Assembly: GCF_000282535.1 (NCBI RefSeq)
Contig: NZ_AKJC01000074.1
Location: 1 to 50,075 of the forward strand
Direction of reading: 5' to 3'
From: Pseudomonas sp. GM84
GTDB taxonomy: Bacteria; Pseudomonadota; Gammaproteobacteria; Pseudomonadales; Pseudomonadaceae
DNA length: 50,075 bases
Shown: positions 43,688 to 50,075 of the stretch, one piece after another
Numbering within the stretch: position 1 is the first letter of the stretch
How the letters are laid out: each line of letters starts with the position of its first letter
The notes under the pieces: generated by a model
Databases searched by the model: none
Told to the model about the DNA's origin: nothing
What the model saw: the letters and a program-made list of their open reading frames with translations, nothing else
Program-made: the position numbers and the translations under genes

Positions 43688-46162
43688 TCATACGCAATGC
43701 GCGGTCGGGCTCTTGGGCTCTAGGGAGGTGGAGGGTTGCGCCATCGTCACGGTGGCCGGCACAGGGCTGCCGGCTGCACCGACATCGCGCAGCAAAAAGT
43801 GCGACAGCGCCGGGATCAGCACCAGGGCACCGAGCATGTTCCAGAGGAACATGAAGGTCAGCAGGATGCCCATGTCAGCCTGGAACTTGATCGGCGAGAA
43901 CGCCCAGGTGATCACCCCGGCGGCCAGGGTCACCCCCACCAGCGCCACCACCTTGCCGGTAAAGCGCAAGGCATGGCGGTAGGCATCGCCCAGGGCGTCG
44001 CCCGCGCGCTGGCGGGCGAGCTGGATGCTCAGCAGGTACAGCGCATAATCCACGCCGATGCCCACCCCCAGGGCGATCACCGGCAAGGTGGCGACCTTGA
44101 CCCCGATGCCCAGTACCACCATCAGCGCCTCGCACAGCACCGAGGTGATCACCAGCGGCACCACGGCCACGACCACCGCGCGCCAGCTGCGGAAGGTGAT
44201 GAAACACAGCACGATGACGGCCGCGTAGACATACAGGAGCATGGTGAAGTTGGCCTTTTTCACCACGATGTTGGTGGCCGCCTCGATCCCGGCGCTGCCG
44301 GCGGCCAACAGGAATTGACGGTCCGGGGTACTGTGGGCGCTGGCAAAGTCCTGTGCCGCCTTCACCACCCGCTCCAGGGTTTCGGCCTTGTGGTCGGTCA
44401 GGTAGGCGACCACGGGCATCACCGAGCACTCGGTGTTGAACAGCTCCGGATTGCTGGTGCTGGCGGTACGCGCGGCATAGTTCAAGACGTCCTGGTTCGG
44501 CGGAATCGACATCCATTTCGGACTGCCTTCGTAGGAGCCTGCCGTGATCTTGCGTACGGCGTCAGCCAGGGACACCGTGGTCTGCACCCCCGGCACCTGC
44601 TTCAGGGCCCAGCCCAGGCGATCGGCCTCGACCAGAGTCTGGTACTCCAGGCAACCTTCGGGCTTGGTCTTGACGATGACCGCAAACTGATCGTTGGACA
44701 GCGAGTACTGGCGGGTGATGTAGGCGTTGTCCAGGTTGTAGCGCGAATTCGGTCGCAGCTCGGAGGCGCCGGCATCCAGATCACCGATCTTCAGGTGCGT
44801 GCTGACGACGAAGCCGACCACCGTGAGCAGCGCCGACCCCACCAGCAGCAGCGTGGCCCAGCGGCGCTCGGTGAACCGCTCCAGCACGCGCCAGACCCCA
44901 CCGGCCTTGCGTTGCTCGGCGCGCAAGCTGCGTTCGGCTGCGCGGTGGCTGACACCGGTATAGGACAACATCACCGGCAACAGGATCAGGTTGGTGATGA
45001 CCAGCAGTGCCACGCCAATGGAAGCGGTGACAGCCAGGTCCTGGATCACCGGGATATCGATCAGCATCAGCACGCCAAAACCCACCACGTCGGCCACCAG
45101 CGCGGTGACCCCGGCCAGGAACAGACGGCGGAAGGTGTACCGGGCCGCGACCAGACGGTGGGTGCCACGGGCAACGTCCTGCAGGATGCCGTTCATCTTC
45201 TGCGCGCCATGGGACACGCCGATGGCGAACACCAGGAAGGGCACCAGGATCGAGTACGGGTCCAGTGCATACCCCAGACGCGCGATCAGGCCCAGTTGCC
45301 AGAGCACGGCGATGCAGGAGCACGCGAGCACCAGCACGGTGCTGCGCACGCATCGGGTCCAGGCGTAGATGATCAGCGCGGCAATCGCAGCGGCGACACT
45401 GAAGTAAAGGATCATCAGGCTCAGGCCGTCGAGCAGGTCGCCCACGACCTTGGAGAAGCCGACGATGCGGATTTCAAGGTCTGCGCTGCCCTGCGGCCCG
45501 GCGTATTGCGCACGCAGGCTTTCCAGGTGCTTGGACAGTGCCCAGTAGTCCAGCGGCTGCCCGGTGCTGCTGTCCTTGTCCAGCAGCGGCACGAAAATCA
45601 TGCTGGAACGGTAGTCGTTGCCCACCAGGCTGCCGAGCAGCTGAGCACGGCCGATGTTGCGGCGCAGTTGGTCGATGCTGTCCTGGGAGCCGGTGTAGTG
45701 GTCGGGCATCACCGGCCCACCGGTGAAGCCCTCTTCGGTCACTTCGTTCCAACGGACCACCGGCATCCACAGCGACTTGACGTTCGCACGGTCCACACCG
45801 GGCGTCAGGAACAGTTCATCGTTGATCTGCTTGAGGGCTTGCAGGTAGGCCGGGTCGAAGATGTCCCCCGAGCGGTTCTCCACCACCACGCGCACCGCGT
45901 TGCCCAGGCCTTTGAGTTCGTCACGGTTGTCCAGGAAGTTGCGGATGTAAGGCTGGTTGTGCGCAATGGTCTTCTCGAAGGCGGCATTGAGCGTCAGGCG
46001 GGTGGCGTCCCAGCCCAGCAGCAGCGTGATCACGCCGCAGAGCAGGACCACCAGCAGCCGGTTGTTGAAGATCAGCCGCTCCAGGAGGCTGCCTGACTTC
46101 GGGTCGAACGCGTTCACGTCACTGATGACCCGCAGTTTTTCACTGAGGTTGTTGGCACCCAT
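43688..46162 (-). CDS. RND/MMPL-family transporter
   Basis: An 824-residue inner-membrane protein of the RND superfamily (COG1033/MMPL type). It has one membrane segment near the N-terminus (LLVVLLCGVITLLLGWDATR), a periplasmic domain of about 200 residues, a five-segment block, a second periplasmic domain, and a second five-segment block (VALGVGIGVDYALYLLS in its core). The start overlaps the Ycf48-like stop by one base (TGATG), with GGGAGAG as ribosome site. Proteins of this kind move lipids or other hydrophobic molecules. Import or export of the pathway substrate is an inference from linkage. Confidence 0.92.
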   Translation of the reverse strand: MGANNLSEKLRVISDVNAFDPKSGSLLERLIFNNRLLVVLLCGVITLLLGWDATRLTLNAAFEKTIAHNQPYIRNFLDNRDELKGLGNAVRVVVENRSGDIFDPAYLQALKQINDELFLTPGVDRANVKSLWMPVVRWNEVTEEGFTGGPVMPDHYTGSQDSIDQLRRNIGRAQLLGSLVGNDYRSSMIFVPLLDKDSSTGQPLDYWALSKHLESLRAQYAGPQGSADLEIRIVGFSKVVGDLLDGLSLMILYFSVAAAIAALIIYAWTRCVRSTVLVLACSCIAVLWQLGLIARLGYALDPYSILVPFLVFAIGVSHGAQKMNGILQDVARGTHRLVAARYTFRRLFLAGVTALVADVVGFGVLMLIDIPVIQDLAVTASIGVALLVITNLILLPVMLSYTGVSHRAAERSLRAEQRKAGGVWRVLERFTERRWATLLLVGSALLTVVGFVVSTHLKIGDLDAGASELRPNSRYNLDNAYITRQYSLSNDQFAVIVKTKPEGCLEYQTLVEADRLGWALKQVPGVQTTVSLADAVRKITAGSYEGSPKWMSIPPNQDVLNYAARTASTSNPELFNTECSVMPVVAYLTDHKAETLERVVKAAQDFASAHSTPDRQFLLAAGSAGIEAATNIVVKKANFTMLLYVYAAVIVLCFITFRSWRAVVVAVVPLVITSVLCEALMVVLGIGVKVATLPVIALGVGIGVDYALYLLSIQLARQRAGDALGDAYRHALRFTGKVVALVGVTLAAGVITWAFSPIKFQADMGILLTFMFLWNMLGALVLIPALSHFLLRDVGAAGSPVPATVTMAQPSTSLEPKSPTAHCV

Positions 46163-47247
46163 CACGGCTCTCCCAGGTTCTTGTTCCATTGCAGGTCTTG
46201 CACGCGAACGCCGCCCAGGCCGGCCAGGGCTACTGCCCCGCCAGAGGTGGGCGCTACCGCAAAGTTGGGTGCCAGACGATCGACCTTGACTCGGCGAAAG
46301 CTCGCCCCACGGTCGGTGGAGCGCAGCACCTGGCCGGCCTGGCTGACCAGAACGAGGCTGCCGTCGTCGGCGACGGTCCCCCCGGTGATACCCGCGTCGA
46401 TACCGGTGTCGACCTTGCTCCAGCGGGTGCCGCCGTCGAGGCTGCGCCAGACGTTGCCCCGCAGGCCGTATACCAGCACCAGGCCCGCGTCCCCCAACAC
46501 GCCGAACAGCGTGCCCTCGTAAGGCAGCGCCCGGCGCTCGAAGCGCTGGCTGACGCGGTCCAGTTCCAGCACCAGGCCCTGCTCACCGACCATGAACAAC
46601 GTGCCCTGCGCAGGACGCAGGCTATAGAGGTGCATGGACCTGGGGTTGTCGACGCGATCGAGCCACGGTACCCAGTGCTTGCCGCCGTCCTCGGTACGCA
46701 GGATGAGGTTGAACGCGCCGATGACGAAGCCGTTGCGCTCGTCCTCGAACCAGACATCGAGCAGCGGTTTGTCGGCGCCCTGGGCAGCGAACAATTCAGC
46801 GTCCTGCTTCAGCCGCTGGGCCTGGGGCTCGTCAGGATTGGCGGGGTTGCCGTAGTGACGTATCAGCAGCGCGGCGATCTGCCTGCCATCGAGCTGTTTG
46901 CTCCAGGTCTGGCCACCATCGCGGCTGTGCAGAACCACCCCCTCATGCCCGACGGCCCAACCCTGGTGGGCACTGGGGAAGGACAACGCGGTGAGGTCCG
47001 AGCTGGACGGCACCTGGGCCTGGGACCAGGCCTTGCCGTCGTCGGAATACAGCACGTGGCCGCGCTGGCCGGCAGCGACCAGTCGCGTTCCGGCCCGGGC
47101 CAGGGCAGTGAGCGGTGCCTCGAGTGCCAGCGCGCTGGGCATCGCCGGAGTATCCATGGGTGCAATGAAGCCTTCCTGTGCCAACGCCTGCCCCGCCAGT
47201 AGCGCGAGCAGCAACGCCAGTTGCGGCCGAACGATTTTTCTGAACAC
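46162..47247 (-). CDS. Secreted Ycf48-like beta-propeller protein
   Basis: A 361-residue exported protein starting with GTG at 47247, with GAGGAAAG upstream. Signal peptide at residues 1-23 (LLALLAGQALA-QEG). The body has BNR/Asp-box repeats (SRDGGQTWS, RTEDGGKHW, RSLDGGTRWS, RSTDRGASFR) giving a propeller like Ycf48/HCF136. In heterotrophs such proteins are found next to RND and DUF1302 genes. They may serve as assembly or periplasmic adaptor factors, but this is not established. It is translationally coupled to the RND transporter gene. Confidence 0.88.
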   Translation of the reverse strand: MFRKIVRPQLALLLALLAGQALAQEGFIAPMDTPAMPSALALEAPLTALARAGTRLVAAGQRGHVLYSDDGKAWSQAQVPSSSDLTALSFPSAHQGWAVGHEGVVLHSRDGGQTWSKQLDGRQIAALLIRHYGNPANPDEPQAQRLKQDAELFAAQGADKPLLDVWFEDERNGFVIGAFNLILRTEDGGKHWVPWLDRVDNPRSMHLYSLRPAQGTLFMVGEQGLVLELDRVSQRFERRALPYEGTLFGVLGDAGLVLVYGLRGNVWRSLDGGTRWSKVDTGIDAGITGGTVADDGSLVLVSQAGQVLRSTDRGASFRRVKVDRLAPNFAVAPTSGGAVALAGLGGVRVQDLQWNKNLGEP

Positions 47248-47283
47248 CTTGCTTTCCTCGCATCCGTAGCGCCGTGGCGCACA

Positions 47284-47320
47284 TTGATAGCGGGAACCCC
47301 GGCGAACCGGGGTTCCCCTT
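47284..47320 (-). terminator. Hairpin between the DUF1302 and Ycf48-like genes
   Basis: Arms GGGAACCCCGG and CCGGGGTTCCC (47292-47302, 47307-47317) form a perfect 11-bp stem with a 4-nt loop. There is no T-run, so it may only partly stop transcription from the DUF1302 gene. The same stretch reads AAGGGGAA, 23 bp, TATCAA (47284-47289) on the minus strand, which also resembles the cluster's promoter pattern. Confidence 0.45.
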
Positions 47321-47349
47321 CACAGACCGGTAACGGCGGTGGTCACCGC

Positions 47350-49041
47350 TCAGAGCGTGGTCTTGAAGGTGAAATACACGGCACCGCGATCCTCCAGCAG
47401 CGCCTGGCTGCCGCTGGGCGTCAGGGCGGCGCCGTTGGCGGAGGTCGAGTAGTCGCCGAAGTAGTCGACGTACTTGAGGTCGAAGCGATAGCGGCTGTAG
47501 AGGTCCAGCGCGATGCCGACCGCATAGCTGCCCGCGTCCTTGTTGCCACCGGAGGACACCGCGGAGTTACCCGACAGGCCCTGCGAGTAGCTCAGCGGCA
47601 TCGACAGGTCGCCACCCGGGAACACCTGGTACCAGACCGGCGTGAAGTTGACGGCCATGCCATAGGCATCGCGGGAGACTTCGTCGATATTGCTTGGGAC
47701 AGCCTTATAGGCGGATGAGCCCTTGAACAGGTTGAGCGGGTCGGAGTTGACCGACACCCAGCGGCTCCAGGTGAGTTCGGCAGACCAGCTGGCGCTGTCG
47801 AACAACGCGGTGGGGCTGACCGTGCCGATGGCGTTCAGCACGCCATGCAGGGTGTCGCCACGGGCACCGAGCACATCGCCATCGTCCGGCAACTCTGCCG
47901 CCGTCCTAACGCGCGCAGCAGAGCTGACCAGCGGCATGTTGTGGCGATAGTTGAGGTCTGCACCCACGCTGATGCCGGCGATCTGCTTCGACAGGCTGAT
48001 GCCGTACATGTCGATGTCATCGGCATAGTTGAGGAAGTACTGCGGGCGTGCATTGGCCAGCAGGATGACCTGCGGCAAGGTGTCGGAGAACTGGCGCACA
48101 TAGAAGCCCAGGGTGCCATCCAGCCATTCAGGGCTCCAGCGCGCCATGACGCCCCAGTCGCCAGACTCCTTCGGCTCGATATCATCGCCATGGATAGCGC
48201 GCAGTGTCGGGCTGAGGATGAAGGATTCGCCGCCCTGCTGGTAGATGTCGGCGAGCCCGAGGTAGGTCCCGGCTTCCGGCAGACGCGAGGGGCGCCATTC
48301 GAAGAAGTACTGGGCGGCGAAAGACAGCTCCGGGGTGGCCTGCAACTGCAGGGACAGCTGGTTGCGCGGCAGGTACAGCTCCTTGGCCTCGATCCCTGGC
48401 AGGGCCAGGGCCTTGCCCTGGTCCAGCGGTGCCTGGCCGTAGGCGATACCGTGGATGGCGCCGGCGCCCAGCAGGGACTCGCCCCAGTTCACCGTGTGCC
48501 GGCCCAGGCGCGCCTTGAGGGGCATGTTGCCAAGGTCGTATTCGCCAAAGACGAAAGCGTCCATCCATTCACCGGATGGCCCCTGGTAATAGCGATCGGC
48601 GTAGCGACTCAGGCCCAGCGCCGGGGTACCGGAGGATGACAAATGGTTGGACGTGGCGACGCTGTCGTTGTCCAGGCCGCCGGCATACGCCGCGTCATAC
48701 CACAATGCGGCGCTGGCACGGGCACCGTACTTGCCTTTGTAGATGATGTCGGACTCGGTGAGGATGTCGACACGGTTGTTGACCAGGCGGTGCTTGTCGA
48801 AGTTGCGGTCGCCATCGTCGTTGTTCGGGTTGGCGATGATCGCCGCATCCTGGCCTTCGGTGCGCATGCCGAGGTTGTAGCGCAAGGTGTTGTCCCAGCG
48901 CAGCTGGATGTCGCTGTTGCCGGTGTCGATCTCGACGGCATTGGCGCCGCCGCAGGCGATCGCGCACAAGCTGAAGGCTGTGGCGCGCAGTGCAAGGGTG
49001 TTGGCTGGACGACAGTGACTCAATTTATTCTTGTTATTCAT
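47350..49041 (-). CDS. DUF1302 outer-membrane beta-barrel protein
   Basis: A 563-residue protein with an extended signal peptide (ATAFSLCAIACGGANA-VEI) and alternating beta-strand composition: DIQLRWDNTLRYNLGMRTEG at the N-terminus, KARLGRHTVNWGESLL near 170, and a C-terminal RGAVYFTFKTTL that ends in a hydrophobic strand as barrels do. ATG 49041 is chosen for GGTGGAGAG upstream. DUF1302 proteins are predicted outer-membrane channels for hydrophobic substrates. They often accompany DUF1329, Ycf48-like and RND genes, all present here. Uptake or export of the pathway substrate is inferred. Confidence 0.88.
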   Translation of the reverse strand: MNNKNKLSHCRPANTLALRATAFSLCAIACGGANAVEIDTGNSDIQLRWDNTLRYNLGMRTEGQDAAIIANPNNDDGDRNFDKHRLVNNRVDILTESDIIYKGKYGARASAALWYDAAYAGGLDNDSVATSNHLSSSGTPALGLSRYADRYYQGPSGEWMDAFVFGEYDLGNMPLKARLGRHTVNWGESLLGAGAIHGIAYGQAPLDQGKALALPGIEAKELYLPRNQLSLQLQATPELSFAAQYFFEWRPSRLPEAGTYLGLADIYQQGGESFILSPTLRAIHGDDIEPKESGDWGVMARWSPEWLDGTLGFYVRQFSDTLPQVILLANARPQYFLNYADDIDMYGISLSKQIAGISVGADLNYRHNMPLVSSAARVRTAAELPDDGDVLGARGDTLHGVLNAIGTVSPTALFDSASWSAELTWSRWVSVNSDPLNLFKGSSAYKAVPSNIDEVSRDAYGMAVNFTPVWYQVFPGGDLSMPLSYSQGLSGNSAVSSGGNKDAGSYAVGIALDLYSRYRFDLKYVDYFGDYSTSANGAALTPSGSQALLEDRGAVYFTFKTTL

Positions 49042-49128
49042 CTGGGTGTCTCTCCACCTCGGTTGAACCAGAACCAGGTGCCGACCTCCACCTGGTTCGC
49101 AGCACCTCAATCAGTGATCAAGTGGCCA

Positions 49129-49178
49129 AAGGGTGCCAGCAGCCCCGTGTGTTCTCCCCCCCCTTCTTGAAGGGGGAG
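49129..49178 (-). promoter_or_regulatory. MalT-like site upstream of the DUF1302 gene
   Basis: On the minus strand CTCCCCCTTC and GAAGGGGGGGGAG (49154-49178) make a strong inverted repeat with a 2-bp centre. AAGGGGGG fits the box. The hexamer 23 bp later is ACCCTT, a poor -10, so only the box part is convincing. Confidence 0.4.
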
Positions 49179-49214
49179 CCCCCCCCTACCCCTTGGCGGG
49201 ATATCGGCCGCCGA

Positions 49215-49961
49215 TCAACGCATGCCGCACTGGATGTCCAGGGTCAGGGCATTGAGATAAGGGTTTTCCACCACGTGACGGACCAGCGCGGCGAACTCCT
49301 GCGGCTGCCCCATGCGCCGGGGAAACAGCAGGCTGTTGACGATGCTCTCGGACACTTTGGCCGGCATGCCGGCCGACATGCCCGACTCGAACAGCCCCGG
49401 TGCCAGGCTGAGCACCCGGATGCCGTGCTCGGCCAGATCGCGTGCGATGGGCAGCGTCATGCCGATCACCCCGGCCTTGCTGGCGCTGTAGGCGGCCTGT
49501 CCCATCTGCCCTTCCCGCGCGGCGCCAGAGGCGGTGTTGACGATGACGCCCCGCTCCCCGGTTTCTTCAGGTTCGTTGGCGGTCATCGCCAGGGCGGCGT
49601 GACGGATCACGTTGAAGGTACCGGTGAGGTTGACCGCCAACACGCGGTGCCACAGGTCGGAGGGGAACAACTGTCCTTTGGAGAGGGTTTTGCTCGGCCC
49701 GAGGATTCCCGCGCAATTGACCGCCACGTGGAGAGCACCGAAGCGCTCCATCACCTGGTCGATGCCGGCTTTCACGCTGGCCTCATTGGCGACATCGACG
49801 GCGATGCCGAGGATCTCGCCGCCCAGGGCCGCATCGAGGCGCGCCTGGTCAAGGTCCAGTCCCACGACCCGCGCCCCTGCGTCGCTCAGTGCTCGGCATG
49901 TGGCAAGCCCAAGCCCCGACGCCGCGCCGGTAACGACGACGACTTTGTCATTCAGATTCAT
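49215..49961 (-). CDS. Short-chain 3-hydroxyacyl-CoA dehydrogenase (type II / HSD17B10-like)
   Basis: A 248-residue SDR. It has TGAASGLG near 12-19, NCAGILG near 85 and the catalytic YSASK near 155, preceded by the Ser in NTASGAARE. The motif set follows human HSD10 and bacterial FabG-like 3-hydroxyacyl-CoA dehydrogenases for branched substrates. ATG 49961 has GGGGAA upstream. It is transcribed towards the DUF1302 gene but separated from it by a MalT-like site, and has its own well-formed promoter at 50001-50049. It would oxidise a 3-hydroxy group or, alternatively, a hydroxyl elsewhere on the substrate. Confidence 0.88.
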   Translation of the reverse strand: MNLNDKVVVVTGAASGLGLATCRALSDAGARVVGLDLDQARLDAALGGEILGIAVDVANEASVKAGIDQVMERFGALHVAVNCAGILGPSKTLSKGQLFPSDLWHRVLAVNLTGTFNVIRHAALAMTANEPEETGERGVIVNTASGAAREGQMGQAAYSASKAGVIGMTLPIARDLAEHGIRVLSLAPGLFESGMSAGMPAKVSESIVNSLLFPRRMGQPQEFAALVRHVVENPYLNALTLDIQCGMR

Positions 49962-50000
49962 GAGGGTTCCCCGCTTAGCGTCCATTGAAAATGTTCGGGG

Positions 50001-50049
50001 ATCTTAGGAAACAAGCCCGGTCGCCCGTCCCTCCCTTTGCGGGGGGAGG
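50001..50049 (-). promoter_or_regulatory. MalT-like box and promoter of the SDR gene
   Basis: On the minus strand CCTCCCCCC, GC, then AAAGGGAGG (50030-50038). Exactly 23 bp later is TAAGAT (50001-50006), which matches TATAAT in four of six bases. The leader to ATG 49961 would be about 33 nt. This is the best example of the cluster-wide promoter pattern. Confidence 0.6.
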
Positions 50050-50075
50050 CGAGCGGCAGCGGATGGACGCGGCTC

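Overview
The window looks like chromosomal DNA of a fluorescent Pseudomonas, most likely of the P. putida group. The pointers are the ribose operon next to a periplasmic glutaminase-asparaginase gene, a small DUF1654 gene behind a perfect LexA box, paired REP palindromes with the putida-type core, and uniform high-GC codon use. This assignment rests on family knowledge and gene order, not on a database search.

Region 1 (1-8.7 kb) is core genome. It holds the rbsBACR operon on the minus strand with its own promoter and operator, ansB with AauR-type and sigma-54-type sites, a DUF1654 gene, an HD-domain hydrolase, a SPOR lipoprotein, a small zinc-ribbon protein, a HEPN-type protein, a possible gene remnant and tRNA-Val(GAC).

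Region 2 (8.9-50 kb) is one large accessory catabolic cluster of about 25 genes. Its left half encodes a complete peroxisome-like beta-oxidation set: two CoA ligases, an alpha-methylacyl-CoA racemase, six acyl-CoA dehydrogenases (two of them an adjacent pair), a MaoC hydratase, crotonases, a hydratase/dehydrogenase fusion, an MFE-2-like SDR, a second SDR and two SCP-x-like thiolases. This enzyme set is typical of alpha-methyl-branched isoprenoid or sterol side chains. No ring-cleaving genes are visible. The right half adds a LuxE-like adenylating enzyme, a LuxC-like acyl-CoA reductase and a zinc alcohol dehydrogenase, a secreted alkylsulfatase of the SdsA type, a TetR regulator, and a probable envelope system for a hydrophobic compound (DUF1302 beta-barrel, Ycf48-like propeller, RND/MMPL transporter, DUF1329 periplasmic protein). 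There is also a double DUF1254/DUF1214 protein.

A 905-residue MalT/AlkS-type (LAL) activator sits in the middle at 23570-26287. The main observation is that almost every transcription unit of the cluster is preceded by a C-run/G-run inverted repeat ending in a MalT-box-like AAGGGAGG. At five sites this is followed after exactly 23 bp by a -10-like hexamer, and at five more by a looser version. That places the box near -38, where MalT sites lie, so the LAL protein is probably the master activator of the cluster.

One consistent reading, which is inference, is this. A hydrophobic, possibly sulfate-esterified, branched alcohol or acid is handled at the envelope and desulfated by the SdsA-like enzyme. 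The alcohol dehydrogenase and LuxC then oxidise it to an acyl-CoA (or run in reverse with LuxE), the racemase corrects its stereochemistry, and the paralogous beta-oxidation enzymes degrade it. The substrate cannot be named from sequence.
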